Shown here piece after piece: positions 56,237 through 64,000 of a stretch of 64,000 nucleotides of DNA. Origin of the DNA: Tretioscincus oriximinensis. Its lineage: Eukaryota; Chordata; Lepidosauria; Squamata; Gymnophthalmidae. Under the pieces are notes generated by a model. That model had not been told where the DNA came from. It searched no databases and worked only from the letters and a program-made list of their open reading frames with translations. The position numbers and the translations under genes were made by a program. Each line of letters begins with the position of its first letter. Within the stretch, counting starts at the first letter, position 1. The stretch covers positions 947,007 through 1,011,006 of the forward strand of contig JAJVDF010000161.1 of NCBI GenBank assembly GCA_022410635.1, written 5' to 3'.

Positions 56237-56291
56237 CTGCTCAAAACAATTAAGGGAACACTTTAAGTGTTCCCTTAATTGTTTTGAGCAG
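56237..56291. mobile_element. Tc1-like perfect palindrome, copy 2
   Basis: CTGCTCAAAACAATTAAG ... ACACTT, one central T, then the exact reverse complement: 27-bp arms without mismatch by eye and a 1-base loop. Same arms as at 7356-7429. Only the terminal repeats of a Tc1-like transposon remain, fused head to head. Confidence 0.85.
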
Positions 56292-56328
56292 AATATTTTA
56301 TTGCATACAAAAACTGAGACTGAGTCTA

Positions 56329-56748
56329 TGGCTGCATGCACACAGCATTATTTCTACCTCGATCGGAGCGAGATGAGGAAGACTTCAGTACACATTTTTC
56401 AGCAGTTGTCCTGCAATAAATGTCATTTTCCCCAGAATAAACTATTGCTAGGATAGTCATACATTGTTCCAGAGAGCCCCCGTCCTCTCGTGGCCAAACA
56501 CCATCCTATCCTGAGCATATGCATGTGCACAAATTAGGTGCAAGAGATTAAAACAAGTGAGAATGCAGCAGTTGTTTCCAGTGGCTGTTGTGAGAGAGAA
56601 AAAAATTATTGGTCTGCACTCAGTGAGCGACATTATGAAACCGAGGCACTGGTCATGGATTATACAGGCTGGTGTGCATGGAAACGCGATTGCTATAGTC
56701 TGGAATATAGATTTATTGTGGTTTTTAAATCATCGCGTGCACGCAGTC
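56329..56748 (-). mobile_element. About 400-bp TIR element family, copy 4 (reverse)
   Basis: TGGCTGCATGCACACAGC, AATAAACTATTGCTAGGATA, CCCGTCCTCTCGTGGCC, ATATGCATGTGCACAAATTA, CCAGTGGCTGTTGTGAGAG, TCAGTGAGCGACATTATG, GGAAACGCGATTGCTATAG, then GTGCACGC at the far end. It is the inverse of copy 3, and the two flank the Tc1-like palindrome. Confidence 0.75.
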
Positions 56749-57224
56749 TATAAGGCACTCATTTACTCCAGAATTTCCTGATAATCTAATTAAACCACTT
56801 ACTGGTTTTAATGAACCTTGTTCATATCTTCTTTACAATAAATTCCAAATTTTGTCATTCTGTTACCTCCCAGCAGCCATTTTGTTTGCTGGCTGTAAAG
56901 AGGACCAGTAGTCCCTTCCTCCCAAATGCTATTGAATAGATTGCTAACAATGGCAGATCGCTTCACTTCTCACCATGCTAGTTTTACACCAGAACAACCC
57001 ACAGCAATAATACTATATTGATTCAACAGTTTTCTGGGTAAACCAATCACTTGGACAAATGGCTTTAAAGATGTCAATCTAATAGTTTATATATTAACCT
57101 GGTGTGGCAAACACAACAGAAATCCAACTTTCAAGTGGGTTATTGACCCTGTCTGATGCAATCTGAGACAACATAACAATTAAGCAGACCAATAACACTT
57201 GAGTTGTTGTTCATGAGTTGGTAT

Positions 57225-57365
57225 ACATTGGGGGGTTATGATTTGTTTTTAAATACTTCCTGGATTTTTACTGGTTTTATATGATTATCTTGCATTTTAT
57301 TGCTTTGTATCACATTGTGAGCTGCCCAAAGCCCTTTGTGGGGTGGGCAGGGTATAAATCAAATA
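57225..57365 (+). mobile_element. L2-type LINE 3' tail
   Basis: TTTATTGCTTTGTATCACAT, TGTGAGCTGCCCAAAGCCC, GGTGGGCAGGGTATAAATC are the usual end of a reptile L2 3'UTR. It abuts the composite TIR element at 57366. Confidence 0.6.
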
Positions 57366-58436
57366 GCGACATGAGGAAGGTCGGGGCACATGTGTTAAGT
57401 GTGTTTCAGCAGTCCTTCCGCAATAAACACCATTTATCCTAGAATAAACTATTGCTGGGATAATCACGCATCATTGTGGAGAACCTCTGAAATCTTGCAA
57501 CCAACCTCCATCATTTCGTAGCTACCCCTGTTCCTTTCCCGTGTGAACATTATTAGTGCGAGAGACAGGAGGGGAAAGATGACAGGAGGAAGTGCCGCCC
57601 CCTTGCTTCAGCAGGGAAAGCTGCCCACCTTTTCCTAAGCCAAGGCTGCCCTCCGCCTGCTTTCAGACGCTGCTGTCTGGAGATTGGCTCTGTGAAGCAA
57701 CGAGCAGGACGTTGTCACTGTCAAATGGTTTGGCTGAGGCGAGGAGGAGGTGGGGAGGTTGACAGGACATCTGCCATTGTTCCCCTTTGTTTTGCCGCCT
57801 GCAGCAACCCCAAAAGCAGGCGGAGGGCTGGCTGGAAGGAAGGCACAGCCGAAGCAACTTGGCAGAGCCAGCTGCGTGTCATGAGAAGACTTTTCCTAAG
57901 CCAAGCCAGCCTTCCGCCTGCTTTCGGGGGATGCTGCCTGGAGATCAGGATGTCTGTCAATGCTGCTCGTCGTTTCACCGAGCTGATCTCCAGGCAGCAG
58001 CCCCTGAAAGCAGGCGGAGGGCAGCCTGGGCTTAGAAAAAAAGCTTCTTGTGACACGCAGCTGGCTCCACCATGTTGCTTCGACTGTGCCTCCTTCCAGC
58101 CAGCCCTCTGCCTGCTTTTGGGGACTGCTGCGGGGAGATTGGCTCAGCAAAACGAAGGGGAACATCCTGTGAACCTCCCCACCTCCTTCTCCTCGCCTCA
58201 GCTGAAACNTTTGACAGCGCCAATCTCCAGGCAGCAGCCCCCAAAAGCAGGTGGAGGTTTGGCTGGAAGGAGGGTACAGCTGAAGCAGCATATGACGGGA
58301 ATTCAAGAATACATGTGCACAGACACTCTGCTGTATATTCCGGAAAATAGCTTTGTGGTGTGAAGGGACACGCCATTGCTATATTCCAGAANATAGCTTT
58401 ATTCTGGTTTTTAGCTCATCGTGTGAACACACCCTA
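57366..58436 (-). mobile_element. About 400-bp TIR family, copy 5, expanded by a GC-rich palindromic array
   Basis: The left part (57366-57500) repeats the family order of 56329-56748: GACATGAGGAAGGTC, AATAAACACCATTTATCC, AATAAACTATTGCTGGGATA. The right part (58345-58434) is the family end: GACACGCCATTGCTATATTC, ATAGCTTTATTCTGG, ATCGTGTGAACACACCC. Between them is about 700 bp of GC-rich sequence absent from the other copies, built from alternately inverted units. Either this copy acquired the array, or it is the longer parent from which the shorter ones were deleted. Confidence 0.65.
57649..58257. repeat. Array of six alternately inverted GC-rich units
   Basis: A 35-42-bp unit of the form CCTCCGCCTGCTTT, then GGGG/GACGCTGC, then CTGGAGAT occurs at 57649-57690 (+), 57794-57828 (-), 57910-57948 (+), 57983-58022 (-), 58104-58145 (+) and 58219-58257 (-). 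Spacers are also paired in reverse: GGCTGGAAGGAAGGCACAGC at 57829 against the inverse of 58085-58104, and GAGGAGGTGGGGAGGTTGAC near 57744 against the inverse of about 58170-58195. The whole is a nested palindrome of roughly 600 bp. Frames of 223, 136, 114 and 111 residues are open across it on both strands, as expected for stop-poor GC-rich palindromes. Confidence 0.8.
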
Positions 58437-58439
58437 AAT

Positions 58440-59390
58440 GTATGTATAAAATGTAATAAAATGATGTCCTTTAGCAAAGGTGATTTTGCCAAGTGTGATA
58501 GAAAACTATTGTTATTTAGATGTCCTTATGAAAACAACGCAAGGCTGTATTCTCATTGCCCCTTAACGCATGGACAACTGCGATGCCAAAGACCTCCATT
58601 CTGACTGTGTTACCATAAAAACGATCTCCAAAGTGCTCCCGTGTCACTCAAAACACACATTACAGCTTTCTGCTGTGCAGTTAGTGGTGAAATTCCTTCA
58701 TTACTGCTCCATTTTGTCATTCACATTACTTGTACTCTGACTGCGCAGTTCCCCGTAGCCACTCTCATGTATGCTAGCAGTCCTGTCTCAGCCTCACACT
58801 GAGATGTGATGATATGAGTTACAACCCCAATCAGTCACGGGAAAGGAGGAGGGAGGAGAAAGAGCAAAACCCCCAATCNGTCACTGGGAGGGAGGAGGGA
58901 GTTAAGCACCAAGCAGGCTTTACTTTGCCAAAACTACACAGCTCTCCCTTCTCTACTCCCTGGCTCCATTGTTTTTACTATATCAGTGCCTGTATGTTTC
59001 TACAATTAGCTACCCTGGGACCTTCAAAACAGCCTGAGGGAGGGAGGAACAAAGGTTGCGTAAAGCTAAACAAGCCAGTGAGGGGGCGGAGGGTTCTTTT
59101 GTTTGACATTCCTTGNCTCAGCTGCTTGCTCTCTCCCCTCCCTTGTCGGAAAAACAGGTCCTTTCGGCTTCCTGTGCAGCTCTGGTGGGACAGATTGAGC
59201 ACTCACCACTGCGCAGTGGGGGCTCTAACCTGGANTCGATGCTGAGGTACAATTATGCTCTCACTTCAATTTCAATTTGGAACTCTGTAAAGCAATTTCC
59301 ATTCCTTTTTAAAGGAATGCAAATACAGCCCAAGATACACTTTAGTATAGCCGCAAGAAATTAAATATTAATATTAATTTGTTTTATTCC
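58440..59390. other. Intron just upstream of the second coding exon, no feature recognised
   Basis: Relatively GC-rich between 58560 and 59235, with repeated CACTGGGAGGGAGGAGGGAG-type text around 58832-58900. No gene signal; it may hold an unrecognised old transposon. Confidence 0.35.
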
Positions 59391-59394
59391 TCAG

Positions 59395-59521
59395 ATGAAG
59401 AACTTCTTCATGGTCCCATTTTTATTCAAGAGCCTTTTGATGTCACTTATTCAGAGAATTCTGAAAATCCAGAAGTGGTTCTGAACTGTACAGCTAAAGG
59501 ACATCCCTTACCTTCATTTAG
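59395..59521 (+). CDS. CNTN6: Contactin-6 second coding exon (mature N-terminus and start of Ig domain 1)
   Basis: This 127-nt exon lies between a TTTATTCCTCAG acceptor ending at 59394 and a GTATGAG donor at 59522. With the G carried over from the previous exon it reads DEELLHGPIFIQEP, then about a dozen variable residues, then EVVLNCTAKGHPLP, and ends in a split Arg codon (phase 2). GPIF-QEP is the conserved start of contactin Ig1. The Cys in VVLNC is the B-strand cysteine of the Ig1 disulfide; its F-strand partner must lie in the next exon, outside the window. EPxDV and EVxLNCxAxGxPxP agree better with remembered CNTN6 than with CNTN4, although LHGPIFIQEP also occurs in CNTN4. A CNTN4 assignment is the main alternative. 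One N-X-T sequon (NCT) is present. Confidence 0.88.
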
Positions 59522-59899
59522 GTATGAGTTTTTTTGTTTTTACTGTTCTCATAATAATGGAATGAAGGCCAAGTGCATCAACAGCCACAAGAATTAAGGT
59601 CTCAGTATTGTCTTCAGGCTGCATGACAGGAAGGATGTCCCATTTACAGGGAGTCATGGTGGCGTTTTTCCTTTTACCTTCTGCTTGAAAATACCTAGAA
59701 CCAGCAGGCTGGTCACTGTGTGTCTCATGATGCTGAACTAACAGCCGAAAGGAGCTGGGCAGCATCCAGTTCGAGATAGTGTAAATGTAAATGCAATTGC
59801 TGAGGAACAGAATTATGCAGACAANATAGTATCAGAGGAGGAATCCGGATGTAGTATTCAAGTAAAAAGCTGTAATGAGCAAACTGTGGTTTCTCACAA

Positions 59900-62800
59900 A
59901 TATACAGGGCCAAACTTGAACCAGAGAGGGGCATATAAATGCCTGCATGCAAATGCCAGAAGCCCCCGAGCAAAAAATAGGGGAGTTGGAATGCTTAATG
60001 AATGACAATAATGTCAATATTAATGACATAACTGAAACCTGGTGGACAGAAGAAAACCAATGGGATACAGTAATACCAGGTTACAAATTATACAGAAAAA
60101 AGAGGAAAGGGAGAACTGGTGGTGCTGTAGCCTTGTATGTTAAAGAGCAGATTGAATCCAACAAACTGGAGATTCCAGGTAAAACAGACCCATCCATAGA
60201 AGCACTGTGGATAACATTATTAGGTCAGAAAACAAGTCTAATATTGGAGTATGCTACCGGCCTCCTAATCAAACACCTGAAAGCGATACTCATTTGGAAC
60301 ATGAGGTCATTGAAGCTTCCAAAAAGGGAAGGGTAGTAATAATAGGAGACTTCAAGTATCCACACGTTGATTGGGCAAACTCTTGTTCAACTCATGAAAA
60401 AGAAATAAAATTCTTAAACATGCTGATTGCTTCCTAGAGCAGGTGATTTTAGAACCAACCAGGGGTAAGGAAATCCTGGATTTAGTCCTAAGTAATGAAC
60501 AGGACCTGATACAAGATACAACTGTAAATGATCCCGTAGGGAACAGTGACCACAATACAATAACTTTCAACTTGAACATGGATAGAAAATTGTCAAACAG
60601 TTCTAACACAGAAACCTTCAATTTTCACAAAGNAATTTTTTCNCAAAATGCGGAAAATGGTAAAAAGAAAGTGAAAAGGGAAAGTGAAAAAGTCCAGTCC
60701 CTTCAAAAAGCTTGGAAATTGTTTGCAAATAGAATATTGGAAGCTCAAATAAAATGCATTCCCAAGATAAGAAAGGGTTCTGTCAAGTCTAAGAAGACAT
60801 CCGTATGGCTTACTTCTGCAGTAAGGGAAGTCATTTTCTTGTGTTCTTATAGACAGGCTTATGGACACCAAGGGTCTAAATGGATATTAGGATGGATGTC
60901 TGGATGTTGCCTCCGGGATGGAGCAACAGACAGGACTCGTGAGATACAATTTGCAGGGAGTCATGAACAGGTGCATATTTTGCTTTCCTCTGTTNGGACT
61001 GCCCAGGTGCATCTGGTGGGCCTCTGTGTGACATAGAATGCTGGACTTGATGGGCTGTGGCCTTATCCAGTATGGCTCTTCTTATGTTATTATGTTCTTA
61101 TTAAAATGAAGAGAAACTTTTTTTAAAAAGTGGAAGGCTTATCCTAGTGAGGAGAACAGAAGGGAGCACAAACTGTGTCAAACCAAATGCAAGGTGATAG
61201 TCAGGGATCCGAAGAAAAGAACATTGCAGAGAAAATTAAAACAAATAATAAGGGCTTTTTCAAATACTTCAGAAATAAGAATCCTACCAGGAAAGCAGTC
61301 TGGCCACTAGATAGCAATGGACAAAAATNCATAATCAAGGAGGATGTGGAGATTGCAGAGAGGTTAAATGGATTTTTTGCTTCAGTTTTTACTGAAAAAG
61401 ACAGAGGGTATTTACCCGCAACAGATTTAGTCTTCTCAGGAAGAACAACAGAGGAATTAAACTGGATAGAGATAACAAGGGAGGAGGTCCTTGCTAGCAT
61501 AAATAAGCTGAACATTAATAAATTCTCAGGGCCAGATGACATTCACCCAATAATTCTTAAAGAACTCAAATGTGAAATTACTGAACTTCTAACCAAAATT
61601 TTAATGTTTCCTTAAGATCAGGCATAGTACCAGTAGATTGGAGGGCAGCTATCGTAACACCAATCTTCAAAAAAGGATCCCGGGGTGATCCCAGAAATTA
61701 TAAACCCATCAGTTTAACATCAGTTCCAGGTAAAGTGTTGGAAACCTTAATTAAGGACAAAATTACTAAACAAATGGAGAAGCATGCATTGTTTAATGAA
61801 ACTCAGTAAGGCTTCTGCAAAGATAAATCATGCCTTACTAACTTGCTAGAATTCTTTGAGTGCGTTAACAAACATGTAGATAAAGGGGATCCAGTTGGTA
61901 TTGTCTATCTATATTTTCAGAAGGCTTTTGATAAAGTCCCTCATCAAAGGCTCTTAAAAAAGCTCCACACTCATTGTGTAAGAGGACAGACTTTGTCCTG
62001 GATTGGAAACTGGCTAAAAGATAGAAAACAGAGGGTAGTAATAAATGGACAATTATCTGAGTGGAAAGAGGTAAGAAGTGGGATACCCCATGGGTCCGTA
62101 CTGGGATCTTTGCTTTTCAATATATTCATAAACGATCTGGATGCTGAGGTAAATAGTGAAGTAGCCAAGTTCACTGATGATATTAAACTTTTCAGGGTAG
62201 TGAAAGCTGAAAATGATTGTAAGGAACTCCAGAGTGATCAATTGAAATTGGGTGAGTGGGCATCAAAGTGGCAAATGCACTTCAATTTAAGTAAGTGCAA
62301 GGTCATGTTCATTGGGGCAAAGAACCCTAACTACTCCTACCACCTGATGGGAACCAAGTTTTCTGTAACTGAGCAAGAAAGAGATCTTGGGGTGTTGGTG
62401 GACAATTTGATGTAGATGTCAAACCAATGTGCAGCTTCAACAAAAAAGGCAAAATCCATGTTGGGGATAATTAGGAAAGGAATTGNAAACAAGTCAGCAA
62501 ATGTTGTTTTGCCTCTTTATAAATTTCTGGTGAGGCCACATTTGGAATACTGTGTTCAGTTCTTGTCACTACATCTCAAAAGGAATATTCTGGAACTGGA
62601 GAAAGTGCATAAAAGGGCAACAAGAATGATCAAGGGTCTGGAGCACCTGCCTTATGAAGCCAGGCTGCAACGTCTGGGCCTCTTCAGCCTCGAAAGGTGA
62701 AATTTGAGAGGTGATCCGATTGAAGTGTACAAAATCATGCATGGGATGGATAGTGTGAATAGAGAAAAAATGTTTTCTCTATCACACAACAGTAGGACCA

Positions 62801-63176
62801 GAGGTCACTCCTTAAAACTGATGGGCAGAAAAGTGAGAACAGACAAAGGAAAGTATTTTTTCACCAAGAGGATTATCATCCTGTGAAATTTTCTTCCTGA
62901 AGAGCTTGGAACAGCTTGGAAAGCTTCAAGACAGGCCTAGACAGGTTTATGGACATCAAGGGTATAAATGGGTACTAGGATGGCTATCTGGATGTTGCCT
63001 CTGGGATGAAGGTAGTACTCCTGAAATGTCATTTGCAGGGAGTTATGAACAGGTGCATATTATGCTTTCCTCTGTTGAGACTGCCCAGGTGCATCTGGTG
63101 GGCCTCTGTGTGACACAGAATGCTGGACTAGATGGGCTGTGCCCTGATTCAGTGTGGCTCTTCTTATGTTCTTATG
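59900..63176 (+). pseudogene. CR1-like LINE with endonuclease and reverse transcriptase, broken and nested
   Basis: The endonuclease part begins near LHANARSPRAK (59945) and continues as KIGELECLMNDNNVNI, ITETWWTEENQWDTV, YKLYRKKRKGRTGGAV, then in other frames VCYRPPNQTPESD, VVIIGDFKYPHVDW and GNSDHNTITF: the APE endonuclease order with its catalytic GDF and SDH motifs. The reverse transcriptase part (61150 on) has the linker, LNWIEITREEV, FSGPDDIHPIILKEL, FDKVPHQRLLKKL, SGIPHGSVLGSLLF and FTDDIKLF. The first catalytic Asp has become Tyr (VYLYF for VYLDF), and several frameshifts and stops are present. A second CR1 tail sits inside it at 60850-61100. The tail ends TTCTTATGTTCTTATG. Inactive retrotransposon in the CNTN6 intron. 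Confidence 0.92.
60850..61100 (+). mobile_element. CR1-like 3' end nested between endonuclease and RT of another CR1
   Basis: AGACAGGCTTATGGACACC, GGATGTCTGGATGTTGCCTC, GTGCATCTGGTGGGCC, GACTTGATGGGCTGTGG, CTTATGTTATTATGTTCTTA is a complete 3'UTR of this CR1 family. The host ORF is cut after TSAVREVI and resumes as MKRNFFKKWKAYPS at about 61107. No clear duplication: the left junction itself contains TGTTCTTAT. Confidence 0.8.
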
Positions 63177-63576
63177 ACTATGATCCATTTTAGCCTCTCT
63201 TATTTTCTCTTAAAATATACTTCACAGACTTGAGAATACCTAATGCACAGTAGCTCCATCTTATCTGGAATCAGAAGATTTAATCAGTTTTGGTTTCCGA
63301 TCCACATCTAGCTCATTACTGTTTCTAGGTACTGCTTTTCCTGACTCTGAACTGCTTCTCGTGGCTATGATAGAATGGAGAGATATAGTCTAATACCAAC
63401 TCTGATAAAATCTTCAGATGATCACTCCTAGAGGCTTCAGATAGATGTTAAAAACAATAATAGGAATGACTTCTAAGTAAACTTATAGTGCTGGTTTATG
63501 TTTTTTGTGGGTTTTTTAATGCTTAACAAGCCCAGAATTTATGATGGCTCACAAAACGATCAAAGAAATAATTGGA

Positions 63577-63665
63577 TCATCTGAAGAAATAGACTTGTCT
63601 ACAAAGGTACATGTGACCTGCATTATTTCATGAATAACTTTAAAGTGGTAAAGGTCCCACTTGTT
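63577..63665 (+). mobile_element. Short reptile repeat (GAAGAAGTAG type), degraded copy
   Basis: CATCTGAAGAAATAGACTTG, TCTACAAAGGTACATG, then weaker similarity through AACTTTAAAGTGGTAAAGG correspond to the first two thirds of 17996-18119. Confidence 0.5.
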
Positions 63666-64000
63666 AGGTTTTCCAGACATTCCAGCTACTTGCAGGCACC
63701 TTTGCAGCAGATAGGCATCTCTCCCCCATCCTTTTTTTTCCTTAAGGAGAACAATCTCTATACAGAATACTAGTGCCATCACTGTTTGTCTTTCCATAGT
63801 CAGGACCANGTTGCATACGATGGCACAAGCAAAGATCCATGGCATGACTTGCAATGATACATTTCTGAACACTTTCAATGTAGATTGTCCCTGAAATAAG
63901 ACATGGCATAAAATTGCGATGTGTTCCATACCCACAGAAAGATAACTAATGACAATGACTGCACTAGAAACAAAAGCCAGACTAAACCATCCCCATAGTT
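63666..64000. other. No feature recognised
   Basis: Intronic sequence to the end of the window. The 128-residue reverse frame (63549-63935) has no recognisable domain. Confidence 0.4.

Larger units (their letters stand above)
25559..59394 (+). other. CNTN6: CNTN6 intron between first and second coding exons (33,836 bp, phase 1)
   Basis: The intron is bounded by GTAAAA at 25559 and TTCCTCAG ending at 59394, and the reading frame joins across it (G + AT = Asp). It is rich in repeats and carries no other recognisable host exon. Long introns at the 5' end are usual for neural contactin genes. Confidence 0.8.
59522..64000 (+). other. CNTN6: Start of the next CNTN6 intron
   Basis: The stretch begins with a GTATGAG donor after a split Arg codon (phase 2). 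The rest of Ig1 is not found before the end of the window. Most of the stretch is a CR1 LINE (59900-63176). The final 800 bases hold a short amniote repeat fragment near 63577 and otherwise nothing recognised. Confidence 0.7.

Noticed and set aside
57692..58363. 223-residue open frame as a gene
   Set aside because: It lies wholly in a palindromic GC-rich repeat array, other frames on both strands are equally open, and it has no recognisable domain or splice context.
25424..59521. CNTN4 instead of CNTN6
   Set aside because: LHGPIFIQEP fits CNTN4, but the signal peptide opening MRLLWKL, EPxDV and EVxLNCxAxGxPxP fit remembered CNTN6 better. Kept as the alternative, not the main call.
63549..63935. 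128-residue reverse frame near the end
   Set aside because: No domain, signal or splice evidence; part of it overlaps a short repeat fragment.

Overview
This is a 64 kb window of a vertebrate nuclear genome. The repeat content (CR1 and L2 LINEs, tRNA-derived SINEs ending in CTT/TTC runs, several hAT-like and Tc1-like MITEs) suggests a non-avian reptile, most likely a squamate. That placement rests on remembered repeat families, not on a search. The assembly is a draft: there are two N-runs (20073-20327, 31118-31252) and many single Ns, at least one of which sits in a duplicated join (23820-23956). No bacterial, phage or CRISPR features were seen, and almost all long ORFs are repeat-derived or chance.

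One host gene can be supported. Two exons on the + strand encode the N-terminus of a contactin, best matched to CNTN6 (NB-3), a GPI-anchored neural Ig/FNIII adhesion molecule. The first coding exon (25424-25558, start codon 25504) encodes the signal peptide. The second (59395-59521) encodes the mature N-terminus and the first half of Ig domain 1. The frame joins cleanly across a 33.8 kb phase-1 intron. Positions 1-25423 are an upstream intron (the ATG exon has a strong acceptor, so at least one 5'UTR exon lies further upstream). Positions 59522-64000 begin the next intron, and the remaining exons are outside the window.

The introns are filled with transposon remnants. Upstream intron: an L2 tail split by a palindromic MITE (5.0-5.6 kb), a Tc1-like palindrome (7.36 kb), CR1 tails (8.8 and 11.1 kb), several SINEs, a short element with a 9-bp target duplication (18.0 kb), a hAT-type MITE with a perfect 8-bp duplication spanning an N gap (20.0 kb), and a 635-bp fold-back element (22.5 kb). 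Main intron: SINEs, a CR1 nested in a SINE (35.1 kb), a 2-kb CR1 reverse-transcriptase fragment (37.5-39.5 kb), a hAT-like MITE (42.9 kb), an L2 interrupted by a 705-bp solo-LTR-like insertion (48.1-49.7 kb), a fold-back (49.8-50.2 kb), a cluster of about 400-bp terminal-inverted-repeat elements (55.6-58.4 kb) whose last member contains a GC-rich array of six alternately inverted units, and stretches of apparently unique AT-rich DNA. The next intron holds a broken CR1 with endonuclease and reverse transcriptase (59.9-63.2 kb).

The items most worth checking are: the alternating inverted array at 57649-58257; the uORF whose TGA overlaps the CNTN6 ATG; the two same-orientation CR1 copies that bracket the second coding exon; and the fold-back and nested insertions with clear target duplications.
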